64,000 nt of DNA from Ampelomyces quisqualis (Eukaryota; Ascomycota; Dothideomycetes; Pleosporales; Phaeosphaeriaceae), in assembly GCA_018398575.1 (NCBI GenBank), contig JAGTXZ010000021.1:868001-932000 (forward strand), given 5' to 3'. Shown piece by piece: positions 32,300-45,400 of this stretch (its first letter is position 1; every line of letters begins with the position of its first letter). The position numbers and the translations under genes are program-made. Under the pieces are notes generated by a model. It was not told where the DNA came from, searched no databases, and worked only from the letters and a program-made list of their open reading frames with translations.

Positions 32300-34140
32300 T
32301 TATTAAACTATTTCTTTTAGGAGTTGTATTACTCTATTAAGTATGCGTTCTTTACTCTTAGATTATAGTACTAATTTCTACGCTTTAATACTTATATAGC
32401 GTTAATATAGCAAACATCTTTATTATCTATAAAAACTACTCTAGTAACTATTATGTATAACTAGCTAGAGGGCTAAAGTCTTAAATATTCTGGCCTAGGT
32501 AGAGCAGGTAATAGAATTGTATAGTATATAATAGAAGTAGGTCTAGATTACCTCTATAATATAGACTCTTATATTTGTGTAAGAATAACTATACGTATAT
32601 ATTAACCTCTGCAATTTCTGCGCTTGTAAAGTTCTGTTAGCTAGTATAGTAGAGTAGCTAATAGTACTGTAGAAAGTTTACTACGTACTGCTTTAGCAGA
32701 AAGTAAGCTATAGTAGAGGCGCTATATATTAGAAAGAATAATTACTATTTATGTGTAGTCTAATTAGTAAAGCTACCTATTACTCTTAAAGCAGTTCTTA
32801 CGTAGGTAAGCACTATTACACGTAACGCTGCTATACTGCAGTTAATAAGTACCTAATTAGTGTTTAGTATTACCTATAGAAATTTCTCTGTATCTTAGCC
32901 CTTAGTTTAATACTTTGTGCCTTTCTAAAGGTAAAACATAGATTTTAGTATATTATAGTTTATAGAGTGCATAGTGTTAATAGAAAAACTCCTTAGGAAA
33001 TAGAGGGTTAAAATATTAACTAGGATAGACTAATAGTTAATACCTAGGTCTCTCTTAAGTACCTTAAAGCTCTTCTTAGTCTTGTCTATTTACTAGTGCT
33101 GCTTAATTTGTTAAATCTGTTCTTGCATATTTACGTTAATAGTAGTAGCTGTGTTATCTGTATATAGGTAGAAGTACTTACTACTCCTGTCTATTGTTCT
33201 ACTAAACGTACATATACAACAGCTTTGTTTTGCCTTCCTAAGATATTTTGTACCTATAACATCTGTAATTGCTAGTCTATTTCTAGTAACTAAGATTAGG
33301 TAAGCTTTAAGTGTAAAATCTATATTTATTACCTTATTATAAGCATAAACCCTATAACGCAACTTGTGTAGCTCTGTAATTAACAAGTTAAGCTATATAT
33401 TAGTATAGTCTTTATTAAATCCTCTAGGTATAATATAGGTAGTTAACGCGTTTAATACGTTATCTCTTACTAATAGATATAGGTTAAAGACGTATATTAC
33501 AATAGGCGTAACGCTTTAGCGTTTCTTTAGGTTCTTAACTGTGCTAACAGCGTTAAGTGTAAGACACATAGCTAATTTGTAATAATCTTAGAAATATCTA
33601 TGTTCTTAGCATTTTTAAAACTAGCTTCTATTAAATATATTAGTGTAAGCTCTTGTGTTAGGCTAAGATAGATTAAATATTGCCTAGTATACTAATAGCT
33701 GCACTAAGCGTATAGTATAGCTATATTAAAGTTAAAGTTGTAGAATAAGTAGTAGGTATTTAAAGGTATACCTTAGTTACCTGTTGTTGTTGTATTGCTG
33801 CTGGTTACAAACTAGGTATACTAACGCAGTAAGCAGTCTACTTATATACGCTACATATCTATCTATACAGCAGTGTATAGAAATAGGTTAAATAAGGTTA
33901 CTAACTAACTTACTAAGTATCTTGTAACCTGTCTATATAGAATTACTAATATCTATATTATAATACGTCTTAAGTACTGTATAAATTCTTCTTATCTTCT
34001 TTCTTAGTGTGCTATAGAAGGTATTAAACATATCTAGATCTTTTATATATATATTGTCTTTGTCTCTAGTTAAAGCAGTAGGTATTTCTTCTATCTAATT
34101 ATATATGCCTAGATAGTCTTCTTTATCTACGTTTTTATTA
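32300..34140 (-). pseudogene. tnp2-type (CACTA/EnSpm-like) transposase relic
   Basis: Minus-strand reading is best at 33386-33111, a 91-codon open piece (LRYRVYAYNKVINIDFTLKA, then YLILVTRNRLAITDVIGTKY and CCICTF). Just upstream the frame gives VTPIVIYVFNLYLLVRDNVL followed by NALTTYIIPRG. These blocks match, in order, the tnp2 domain: the P-V/I-I-x-x-N-L block, the IIPG block, a T-G-D-G-P-A-like block and a Cys-x2-Cys block. Further upstream (to about 34.1 kb) VYLVCNQQQYNNN and YTFKYLLLILQL fit the preceding transposase part. The relic is full of TAG/TAA. No terminal inverted repeats could be fixed. Confidence 0.7.
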
Positions 34141-36001
34141 ATACTGTTCTAATCTAAGAGGCTAAAACTTAGTGTAGGCTCTAGGACAATTGCTCTATTG
34201 TCTTGGGTTTATGCATTTTTATTTAATATCAAAACATCTAACAATCTATTAGTATTAAAAGAGATGCTATAGCAATAGCAGGCTGTTTTATAGCGCTTTT
34301 TTTGTTTAGTTGTAATAAAGTAGGCAGCGCCTCTATACAATAGTAACTAGTATTTACACTATACTCTCTGTAAGCTATGTATTAACATAGTAGAAACGTT
34401 TAGATAGTAGACATACTAGTTATCTAACTACGTATATTAATTGTGTGTGTAAGAAAGTAGTAAGCGCCTGTAGTAAGGTAGAAGATATATTAAGTAGAAA
34501 CACGCAAGTCCTTTACTATAAGAGTAGTAACCTTTATAATAGCTAGCTTTCTTGTAACGCACAGAACTATAGTTCTGTGTTAATTAAGTCTGTGTGCAGC
34601 CTTAGGCTATACGTAGTACTAGTTAACTAACTAATTTAGAATTAGATGCTAGTAGAACTACTGCAAACTAGTGTTATAGAATTAACTCTAAAGTTAAACG
34701 TATTTTCTTAGGCATTAGCTTATATTTTGTGTAGTAGCAGCTTATAAGCTCCTAATACTAAACTGCAACAAACAGTTAGTTTATTTTAGTTAAAGATACT
34801 TATAAATTCTCTAACTACTTCTTCTAAACGTTTACTATTGCTATATATCTGCTAACTATATAATATTCCTACTACACCTTCTGCTACACCTACACCTCTA
34901 ATCTAACTAAAACTTACACGTACTATCCTAGGGTATAAATGCAAGTAGACTAGCGATAACTATTCTAACAACACACTTTTGTTCTTAGACCTAGCTATTG
35001 TGTTATCTTATATAGCACAGATTCTTTAACATTTGCCTTTAGATTATTACTATTCTTAAAAGCTATTTTTGTCTTAAGTAGTTAGAGCAGTAGGTCTCTT
35101 GCAGAAAGATATAACAATTTATTGCTAGAGAATTGTATAGGGCACAGCTAGTTGCGCTAGTGCAGATTATATTAAGCGTAATACTATACTCTAATCTCTT
35201 ATCCTCTTCTTATTAGGCAGAATCTACGCTGTATAGTACCTAAACTATAATACTTATAATTAGATTGCCTAGATAATTTAGCTTAATACAAGTACAACTT
35301 GGATTAAAGATAACTAAAAAAGAGACATAGCTTTACAGATAACATACGCGTTATAGTAGTAGAATATAAGCATACATTACTTGTGTAGTCTAGAAGCTGT
35401 GTATTCTGCAGTGTTTAATACATATTTCTTAATGTTATTTACTTAGTAGTGCTGTAATAATCTTAGGACAGAGATAGTTCTATTAGGGGCTTATAGCTTT
35501 TTGTAGCACAACATTTTAAAGCTATAGACAAACTTTTTTGTACAGAAGAGGAAGGCTTGCAAGGTAGAAGATTTGTACAGAAATTCTACTAAAGGCCTTA
35601 TTTGTAAAGTAGATAAAGGAGGGCTATAATTTAATAGATGCGTATAATTAGCTAGTTTGTGTAGATCTAACACATTAATAGGTTAACTTAGTTGTATTAC
35701 AATTGCTATAACTGCAGATATATACTCTCTTCTATTAGCTAAATTGTAATAGTTATAACTTATTGTAATTTCTTGTAATATATAATGTTATACTAGTTGC
35801 TACACAGCTACAAATATATGCTTACTCTTACTATAGTAAGGCAAGGCACTAGCTATCTTAAGCTGCCTACTTAGTTTCTCTATCTTTTTAACACTAACGC
35901 CTACCTTAACGCTAGCTTTGCTACGTATTCCTGTCTTCTCTACAAGTCTGTTCTAATTACTGTAGGACTTAGCTGTTGCTGCTATCTTAACACTAAAGTT
36001 T
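34141..36001. other. RIP-degraded DNA, possibly N-terminal part of the tnp2 transposon
   Basis: Only one open piece (35673-35491, minus, 60 codons) interrupts the stops, and I cannot assign it. Position and strand would suit the upstream end of the tnp2 element. Confidence 0.35.
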
Positions 36002-36195
36002 GCTATATCTGCTAAGTCTTTTCTGCCTGTTATTAGGCTATACTAACTACTTGATATTTCAGCTAGGGCGTACTGCTGCAGCACAAGCGGGTTACTTAGC
36101 TATATCTACTAAGTCTTTCTTTCCTGCTGTTAGACTATACTAACCACTTGATATTTTAACTAGAGTGTACTGCTATAGCATAAGCAGGTTACTAA
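36002..36195 (+). repeat. 97-bp direct repeat, two copies
   Basis: GCTATATCTGCTAAGTCTT at 36002 recurs as GCTATATCTACTAAGTCTT at 36099. The copies stay alignable to a GCGGGTTACT/GCAGGTTACT end. Differences are mostly transitions. Confidence 0.8.
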
Positions 36196-36285
36196 AGCTG
36201 CACAGCAAAAGCGAGTTACTAAAGCTACGTAGTAAAAGTAAGTTACTAAAGTACTCTCTACAGCATAGTAGATTACTAAAGCCTA
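36188..36285 (+). repeat. 27-bp tandem units beginning GTTACTAAAG
   Basis: GTTACTAAAG starts at 36188, 36215 and 36242, and a GATTACTAAAG variant follows near 36271. The array continues directly from the 97-bp repeats. Clustered short repeats of this kind are common near the ends of CACTA-type elements, but they could also encode a peptide repeat. Confidence 0.75.
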
Positions 36286-39200
36286 GTAACACCTAGCTAA
36301 ACGTTTATACAGTCTTCTAGATATCTAAACGCTTTATACAATAACAGAGAGTAACTTACTATCTTAGTACGCAGGTATTAATCTGTCTAACCTAAGTAGT
36401 TTAACTAGCTGCCTCTATAGTTGCTTTAAATTGTCTTGCGCCTTAGCTTCTGCCTAGTCTTTATTAGAGTATCTGTACTAAGCCTAGAGCTTGCTAGATA
36501 CAACCTTATACTATTATTGCTTAGGCTTTAGCCTATTAGGTGCTTGCGCCTAATTGCAACAACTACTGCCTTAACTTAGCACGTCTATATTAAACTAAAC
36601 ATATAATTTGCACCTCTGCGTACTAGTATAGTAGGAAGTATAAGGTTTAAGTTAATCTTTACTTAATCTTTTAGGTACTATGTTTATTATTAGTAATTGT
36701 GTACAAAGATACAGCGCTAAGAAACACATTTCTTATACTTAATCTTATGTGTATATTTCTTTGCTAGTAGAGTTTAGTGTAATATTGTAAGGGCACTTAT
36801 AATACTTGTTACTATTATTATTAATAGTAATAGTTGTAGTTGCTAGTAGCTGCAGAATAGACTTGTAGTTTTTAGTTATAGGTAGGCCTACCTTATACTA
36901 GTTAACTCTTGTCTTATAAAGCTCTATTATATTATTTTAGTTCTAATCTTAAGGCTTTGCCTTGTAATAAGCTGCCTGCAGGTAAGCACGTCTTGCACAA
37001 CGTGTGTATTCTTTTAATAGGTTTTCTTCTAAGTAGTGCAGTGTAATAGAATTAGTGCTATTAAAAGTTAATAACTTTGTTATAGACGCTATCTTGTTTA
37101 GTTTACTAACATAGCTGTTTTAGTTGTTAGCAATAGGTATAAGCAAGGCTAGGGCTTATACCTAGCTTAAGAGATTTGTAGTTAATAACTAGTGTTACTG
37201 TTAGCTTAAGTTTCTATTAGGCTCTATTACTTTTTATGTAGTATACTTAAGGGCTAGCCTATCTATTGTTAGAGCTTTACTTTTATAAAACTATAACTTT
37301 GCGCAACAGCTTGCAATTACTACACGCTTATAGTTAGGCACTATATAGCTACTATTGCGTTAATCTAGTTGTTAATCTGCCTATACAAAGAGGCGGCTAG
37401 TGTAGGGATTAGAGCATGCTTAATAGTAATAGACGTAAACGCAGGCTTTGTCTAGTTAGTCTTAGTAAATTGTTAGTATTATAGTATCTAGGTTGCTTTT
37501 GCAAGAAAGAATATATCTAGAGTGTGCCTATTAGCAGCGCTGCCTTAAGCAGCGCGTTAAAGGGCTTTCTAAGCGTTAAGAGTAGTTGTAAAAGGTAGCG
37601 TTAGCAACGCGCTTGCGCTAAGGCGTTAGTATTTTCTTTAAAATATGCGCCAAAACACCTTAGCCTATTGCTTATATCTCTGTAAAGGTGTAGCAGATTG
37701 TTATTGCGCCTAAGACTACTATAGTCTTAACCTTACTTTTATTATTAGCTTATAGTATCTAGGCTCTGATTCTTAGTCTGCAAATATAGAAACTTGCGCC
37801 TCTATAGCACTAGCCTAACTGCAACACTCTCTAGCACAGTACGCTAGCTATTACTCTACTACAATAGCGCGTAATAGCGTTAAGACTAAACCCTATATAT
37901 ATAAGTTACTATGTTAGAGAGTAGTATAACAAGTATTATAAGTCCTAATACAGTAAAGTCTATATCTACATAATAGGACTTGATATAACTATAACATATC
38001 TAGATTACGCCTAGACAATTATTAAAGGTAATAGATTAGAGTGCTAAGAATAGTTATAGCAATTATTTAGAGTAGATAAGGATAAGATAATGTTACTTAG
38101 ACAATATTAAACAGTATAAAATTAGCAGTAATAGACAGAGTTATATTTATAGACTACCTTTATAGCAAGGATATGCTTTGCTATAGATAACTAAGGCCTA
38201 ATTGTATCTTAAATACTCTAGTAGCAAAAGATTTATTCTCCTTTAAAGCTGCTTCTAATTCTACTTGTTTAAAGTTAATATAAGCTTGCAGAAGTTCTAT
38301 CTTCTCTTTAGTAACCTTAAGGCAGGCTATCTAGTTATTACTCTTGCTATCAATTAGAACTTCTAAGATAGTGTATACGTCTAGCGTGTTACTATCCTAT
38401 AAGCTAATCTATTGTATATTTAGCAGATAAAACAGAGTTTAAGAGTGTATTTAAATTAATTACTTACTAAGGCTAGCTAATTAGTTAGCTAGATAGTATA
38501 TCTCTTAAAGTACTAGGCAACGTCTGCAACACTGCAACGTTGTTGTTAGCAGAAACTTCTTATTAGAAATAGTAATATAGACAATGCAGTGTGTTAGAAG
38601 AGTATATAGTTGCTATTGTAACACACCTATATACTAATAGTTAACAAAGGTAGTGCTAATAATAGAGTTAAGGTTAATAACTAGCAATATAAATGTCTTT
38701 TGCTGCAAGCATTTAGAGCACCTATCTACTAGGATTTAGCTATGTTTAATTTCTAGAATATCTACGTACCTGTGTAGACACTAAAGGCTATAGTCTGTTG
38801 CAATATAGAGAAGGCATACCTTCTATAAGGCAGAGAGGCAACTAAAGAGAACTATAAATAAGCTAACAACTAGACAGTAGCTATAATTAAGCCTAGTTAG
38901 CTCTATAAGTTTACGTCTAAACTGTCTTCTACAAAGTTTAGACTAATAAAACTAATATCTGCTTCTAGACTAGAATAACGCCTATCTACTAACAGGCAAT
39001 AAATAACAACTTAGATATATATGTCTAAAGATTTAGCGGCAGCGCTCTGTGTAGAGTCTGCTATTAAACCTAAAACTTGCAATTATATAGCAACAAGCAA
39101 TAAAAGATAATAATAAAATAATGCAATTAGAAACTATAAGGAACTTGTAACTTATACCTCTATTATTTAAACCTTCTTAATTTAAGCATAGTACCTAAAA

Positions 39201-40962
39201 GATTACAGAACTACGTAGTCTTTAACAACGTCTAAAATTAGAGGATTTTAAATTACTAGTAGTATACGTAGCTGCCTATACAAGGATTCTAATACCTCTA
39301 AATATATACAGAAGTTTTATAAGCAAGAATAGAGAAAGAGTATAGAAGAGATTAATTCGCATAGCGTGTAACATCTAATAGTAACATAGGGAAAGCTGTA
39401 AATTTAATAAAATTACTACACTAGACTATACTATAATAAGAGACTACGTAGCACGTAAGTAGCTATAGGCAGCTTAGTATTTTAATAGAGCCTAGCTAAT
39501 TAAGTAGGCGTTAAGAACTACCTAGTGTAACTAAAAAAAAGTAGTAGCTTAGGCAAAGAAAGGTAAGCGCAAACAGTTTATATACGTAGAAATATATTCT
39601 AAAACTAATAGCCTATAAGAAGGCTAAATACGCTACTATAGGGTTTGTAGACTCTAATAATAACAAGGTACAATTATTACTGCTAAATAACTGTTGCCCT
39701 TAAGTATTAAGACTAGAGAAATTACTGTATTGCGTAGGAGGTTGCTAGAGGATGCTATCTATACTAGAGTTCTCTACTAAGCATATTAGAGTATGCGTTA
39801 ATTATACAGAAACCTTACGTAGCCCTTATAAACATATAGCAGATAACTTAGACAATGCAAAGCAAGTTAACTATTAGTTTTAAGCATTTTAAACTTTAGA
39901 TAGAAACTATTAATTATCTAGTTAAAGTTAACACTTTACTTAACTAACTATTCTGCGCTACTAGCAACATTAACATGCTATAATATTAAATAGTATTACA
40001 ATATACTTAGATGTTAGAAAATATCTAAGCAGATAAAGTATATATAGCATGCTTAAGCAAAATAAGAAAAGACTGTTAAAGAATAAACTGCCTTTTGCGC
40101 TAAACGTATAAAGACCTACAGCTTCTACACTACTAACCTATAAAGGAGTAGTTAACAAGAAACTTACTAAGGCAAAGAAACTATTGCAGCTTCTTACAAA
40201 TAAAGAGATCTTAGACCTATAACAACGCAAAGTTACTTAATTATTACTATCTTAACAATATAGTAAGCCTAGTCCTGCGTTACAAGAAAAGAACGTTACA
40301 CTAGACAAGAGTATACTATATAATCTTACGCTAAATATCTACTATTACATTCTTTAGATATACAAGTCCTAAGACGTAAGGCATATAACAGATGTATTTC
40401 CTACAAAGATATAGCTAAAACAGAGTATATTATAGAATCTTAATGTGCTTTAACTCTTTCTTACTATAGCTAAACAGTACCTAGAGGTAAGGTATTGTTA
40501 GAGTATATACAACAAATTTGCTAAGCTTAATAAAGCAAGAAGAGAAAGGCTGCACTTAAAGACTTAATAGACTATTAAAGACGCAAAAGCAATATACTCT
40601 TAGGTAAAAAAGTAATATAGATCTCTACTCTCTAGAGATTATAAGCTTAGTACTAGACACAGTTAAGAAGATATACTTTGCCTAAGCTAATAAAGCTATA
40701 TCCTATTAAGAAAGGCTGTAGCGCTATTAGGCAAAGCAAGTACTAATAGGATGCAACTAGAAGAAGTATTTAACAGAAGAAACAATGTTATAAGCTTACA
40801 CAGTTAAAGTTAACACTCTAATAAGAGAAAGAGCAAAGCCTACGCAATAACTATTTCTTCTAGCTCTTCTAGCTTAGATAAGGATAACTCTAACAAGTAA
40901 GATAGACTAGTATAGTAGTATAGTAGTAGTAATATACATTCTACGTAGCAGTTGTATATAGG
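36286..40962. other. RIP-degraded DNA, unassigned
   Basis: About 4.7 kb without an ORF of note. Two stretches look formerly coding. Minus 36.4-37.2 kb contains a Tyr/Cys-rich piece (NNNSNKYYKCPYN). Plus 40.13-40.96 kb contains relatively stop-poor frames (for example NKKLTKAKKLLQLLTNKEI and LNKARRERLHLK). I cannot name a family. TGA is depleted in this DNA, so low stop density is weak evidence. Confidence 0.4.
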
Positions 40963-40967
40963 ATTCC
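40963..40967. repeat. Target-site duplication ATTCC of element 3, left copy
   Basis: ATTCC abuts the left LTR; the identical right copy is at 48369-48373. Confidence 0.93.
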
Positions 40968-41266
40968 TGTAACAACGCAGGTAGGTACAGCTATCAAGAT
41001 TAAATTAGATACGTATTAGAGGCATATAGGAGTGCGTGTTGTATTAGAGATTCTAGATTAACTATACACCTATAGGTCTTGTACAGGAGGATAAGAGAAA
41101 CTTGTCCTCTATCTATGCTATAGGCTTATATTTATAGTAGGCGTAGTAGCTGAGTTAGAGCGCTATTAGAGCGCTTTTGGTCTTAATCTACTAGCTCCCT
41201 ATATAATCTGTTACTAAGCCTTTATAAGGTATTAGATATAATATATATTTGTATGTGCTTGTTACA
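40968..41266 (-). repeat. Element 3 3' LTR (299 bp)
   Basis: Same length and ends as 48070-48368. The left copy is more strongly AT-mutated near its right end (atatatattt where the right copy reads catgtgtttg). Confidence 0.95.
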
Positions 41267-41590
41267 TTACCTTTCTTCTTAAATTTAATAGTCTCTATCA
41301 ATTAGGTCTGTATTAGTATTGTTTTAGATACCTTTCTAAATTGTTATAAACTCTTATTTACCTTAAGTTTATTTTGGAATAACGTAATATAGCTGTTTGT
41401 TATTGTTTTGATTAGCGCGCTAGCTTATTTAACGTTCCTAACTTTACCTTAAGCTTTTTAAGTATATATACAAGGCTAGCTTTCTAGTATACTGCTTTTC
41501 TATACTCTCCCCCTTACGTTTGTATACCCTAAAGCTATCTAAGCCTTATCCTTTCTTAATTACTAGCTAACTATATAGTAGATACACACA

Positions 41591-42295
41591 ATGCCTATTT
41601 CTGTCTCTCCTAGGGCTTATCTCCTAGCCTATTAGGTTGTTTGCCTGCAGGCCGCAAGGGCTTTTACCTGCAGCTATTTTAATATTAAGTTTAGATTCTA
41701 TTTAGACGTATCTAAGAAGTGTGCTTATTGCACACTCTTAAATAAGAAGTGTTGCCTAGTTCCCCTATATGCAGGCTAGGAGTATAATAGCCTTTCTAAG
41801 GCCCTTAACTGCAGGTTTACTGCCTTAGGTAGAGACAAGTCTAATAAGGTAGTGTTAGAGCAGGAGGCTGCTATTAAGGAGGCAGCGTTTCAGTTAGCTA
41901 CTATTGTGTAAGTAAGCACTGCACAAGTAGCTAATATAAATAACGCTAACTTGTTAGTTAGCACTTATTACTAGAGGGAGGAGCTGGCTAGAGAGGTTAG
42001 AGCAATAGCTAAGGAGGTTAGGTTACTTAGGAAGAGCACAGCTAGGTTAACTAGTGTAGTTGCTTAGCTAGTAGATGTTATAATAGTATTAAGAGCTAAT
42101 TAGTTAGTAGAGTAAGAGAAGGCGCAGAAAGTAGCGTAGGAGGCTAGTACTTACAGCAAGCAGGGCTAGAATAGAAGACAACTAGGTAGTGCGTTAGTGT
42201 CTGCACCTAGGGATTTAGACAATTAAGAACGTCTTACTAGTAGCAATAACAGTCTACTATTAGATCTAATAGAAGAGTAAGACTCCTATTGTTAA
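41591..42295 (+). pseudogene. Antisense accessory gene relic of element 3: Cys motif plus coiled coil
   Basis: A plus-strand frame in the minus-oriented element 3, between the chromodomain and the 3' LTR. It begins at an ATG (MPISVSPRAY). Cys codons at 41720, 41729 and 41750 give KKCAYCTLLNKKCCLVP, so C-x2-C-x6-C, the same half-motif and spacing as the element 1 relic. A further Cys lies at 41810 (ALNCRF); the second half of a Zn2Cys6 cluster cannot be completed from what remains. A long helical part with heptads follows (EELAREVRAIAKEVRLLRKS), then polar sequence (APRDLDN) to about 42295. About 230 codons with seven or more TAG/TAA. It resembles fungal small Cys-motif proteins of the C-x2-C-x6-C-x-V-P kind. 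Confidence 0.68.
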
Positions 42296-42429
42296 TAGCT
42301 GTTACCTACTAGTGTAGTAGTTACAATATTAAGTTTAATTTCCCTAATATAATTGTCTTAAAATGTTGTAAGATCTTTAACTCCTTTTTCCTATACTATA
42401 ATCTACTTAGCTAACGCTTGTAGGAGTTC

Positions 42430-45400
42430 TAGCTGTTTTAGATAGCGTTTATAAAACGCTTACAATATATACAGAGCGCCTATAAAGTTTAAGGTATTGT
42501 ACTAGGTAGAGTTAGGATTATAGCCTACCTATTTTACACAATACTTTAGGATAGAGTAGTATAGCTTGCTAGCTAGGATCTCTTTAACTTCCTATTCTTT
42601 AACGCCTTAAATTAGAATGCTAGATAGGTTTAGGCTTAGCTAACTAGGTAAGAGGTTGTTAGAGTCCTTATAGAAGACGTCTAGAGCAAATACGTTATAG
42701 ATCTTAAAACCTTTAGGTAGCTTTAGTTAAAATAAATAGCTAACTTGTTCTAGAACTTTAAAGAAGCCTTTCTACAATTTAGCGAGTTTGCAACTTAGGT
42801 AGGTAACAGATAGGTTTTAGGTTAAGAGGTAAACCTTGTTACCTACTACTTAATTAATAGGTTAACAATGTTTGTTTACCTTAGTAGCTATTTGTTTCTG
42901 CACTTTCTTTATATTGTCTTTAGCTGTGCGCTAGGCTTTATGTATACAAGTAGCTAAGCTTAAGGCATCCTTAACGTTTACATCTTTGTGTTTCAAAGGG
43001 GATAATACTTAATTCTAGCTTTGTTGTAGTTTAGATCTAAACAGAAGCTAGTATAGCGCTATACTAATTGCAAAGTGCAGTAGCGTAGCTTAGGCTTAAT
43101 TAATTATTAGTAAGAGGTTACTCTAGTTGTCCTAGTAATAGGATATAAAAGGCCTTAATTGTTAATTAATATACTTGTTTATAATCTTAGTTTGTCTATT
43201 AGTTTGTTTATAGTAGGCCGTAGAAAGCTTAAGTTGTACGCCTAGAATCTTACAGAACTTAGACTAGAATTAGGACACAAACTAGGGTCTGCAGTTAGAC
43301 ACTATACTTTTAGGCGTATAGCTAAATTAGTATACCTATTAGATAAACAAGTAAGCTATTTCTTAAGCGTTAATTGTTTTGTAGCAAGGAATAGAAATAG
43401 CTTGCTTAAATAAGTAATTAATAACAACTATAATTTAATTATAGCTATAACAATTAGTTAAGAATGTCTTAAAATCTATACACAAATACTGCATAGGCCT
43501 ATTAGGAATTTGTAATAGATAGAGGAAACCTTAGGCTTAGAGCTGTCTTAGATAGGATCTTTAACAGGAAACGCAGTTTTGTACATAGTGTTTGCATGTA
43601 GCCTCTATACTCTTCTAATAATATTGCTAAGCTAGAAGCTAATATATCTTTGTAGCGCTTAGGTAAGCAGTAGATACCTAATTGTAAGCCTCTCTAATTA
43701 GTTAAGTGCACAAAGAGAAGTCTCTAGGTACATATAGGCGTAAGTAATATAGTAGTAGTCCTTCTTAGACATAATATAGCTGTAGTAGCGTAAGGCGTTC
43801 TTCCTTAAAGGAGTAGTAATTTTCTGCTAGCAGGGCTTTAATTAGTTCTAACAAGTTAAGATTTAGGGGGGCACTAATAGATTAGACTAAAATAACTAAA
43901 ATATTAATCTCTAGCTAGTTACAGACATAGTTTTAAGCTAGTTTAGAGTTAACTAAGGGGTTTAGGCGTTTAGGTCCTAGAAGTACACAGGATCTGTTGT
44001 CTTGTTAGGCAGCCTTAACCTTGCTAACGTCTTGTTCCCTTTAGCTTAAGATATTAGCTTACTTATTAAGCTTGCTAGGCGTGTACTTAATGCAGAAATT
44101 AAAAGAGGTAATAATCTCTACCTATTATGCTTAACGTGTATTAAGAACCTTAGTAGTTATAAAGTATTCTAAGGAGTAGTAATCTAAATACACTTAGATT
44201 TAACTCTGTATAGAGGTAAGTTTAGCTTTCTACTTCTTAAACGCTTTTAGAATAGCAAAAAGTTTCTTGTTGTATATTTCCTAATTGAGCTTAGCCCTAG
44301 ATAGGGCGTAACTATAGAAGGCTATAGGATACTACTTGTTGTTAGGGTGCTTCTAAGAGAGTACTCCTGCTATTACTCTATCTAACGCGTTAGTTTCTAA
44401 CTTTGTATTATATTTAGGATAGAAATAAGATAGTGTAGGAATAGCTAGGAGTAAGGCTTTAATCTAATTAAAAGCCTGTTAGCAGTCTATTGTAACAACG
44501 CAGGTAGGTACAGCTATCGGAATCAAATCAGATACGTATTAGAGGCATATAGGAGTACGTGTTGTATCAGAGATTCTAGATTGGCTATACACCTATAGGT
44601 CTTGTATAGAAGGACAAGAGAAACTTGTCCTCTATCTATGCTATAGGCTTATATTTATAGTAGGCGTAGCAGCTGAGTTGGAGCGCTGTTAGAGCGCTTT
44701 TAGTTCTAATCTGCTAGCTTCCTACATAATCTGTTACTAAGCCTTTATAAGGTATTAGATGTAACATGTGTTTGCATGTGCTTATTACATCTATAGTCTA
44801 ATTAAACAGTGTAGCAGGACTTTAAAGCTTTATAATTAGTTTAGCTACATAGGAGAAATCTTTAATAAATTGTTAATAGAACCTAGCAAAACTAAGAAAT
44901 AACTTAACGCTAGTTACTGTAGTAGGTTTAGCCTAGTTTTAGAGTGCTTCTACCTTGTTAGGGTTAACTTTAGTGCTCTAGTTTGTTAAAACGTAACCTA
45001 GATACTTTATACAAGTTACATAGAATTTACTCTTCTAAATGTCTACTTAGAGTCCTGTAGTACGTAGGCGCTCTAGGACCTTTTAGACGTATTCTTAATG
45101 TAAGTTTATATCCTTAGAGTAGATTAGGATGTTATTAAGGTACGCAATGCAGAAATTATTAAGATAATTAATTAGTATATTGTTTATGTAGCGTTAATAC
45201 GTAGCTAGCCTATTACACAAGCTAAAAGGAAGAACCTTACACTTATATGTACTGTAACAGGTCCAAAAGGTAGTATACTCTTTAGAGTTAGGATCTATAC
45301 AAATTTTGTTAAAAGCAGCCTAGATATTAAACTTAGTAAAGATCTTAGCCTTAGAGAGGCGTAATAGCAGCTTATTAATGCAAGGGATTAGATAGACGTC

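Noticed and set aside
39560..40960. Possible DUF3435 (Starship captain) or other tyrosine recombinase relic
   Set aside because: I looked for recombinase motifs in all plus frames and found none; the apparent open character is expected where TGA is depleted.
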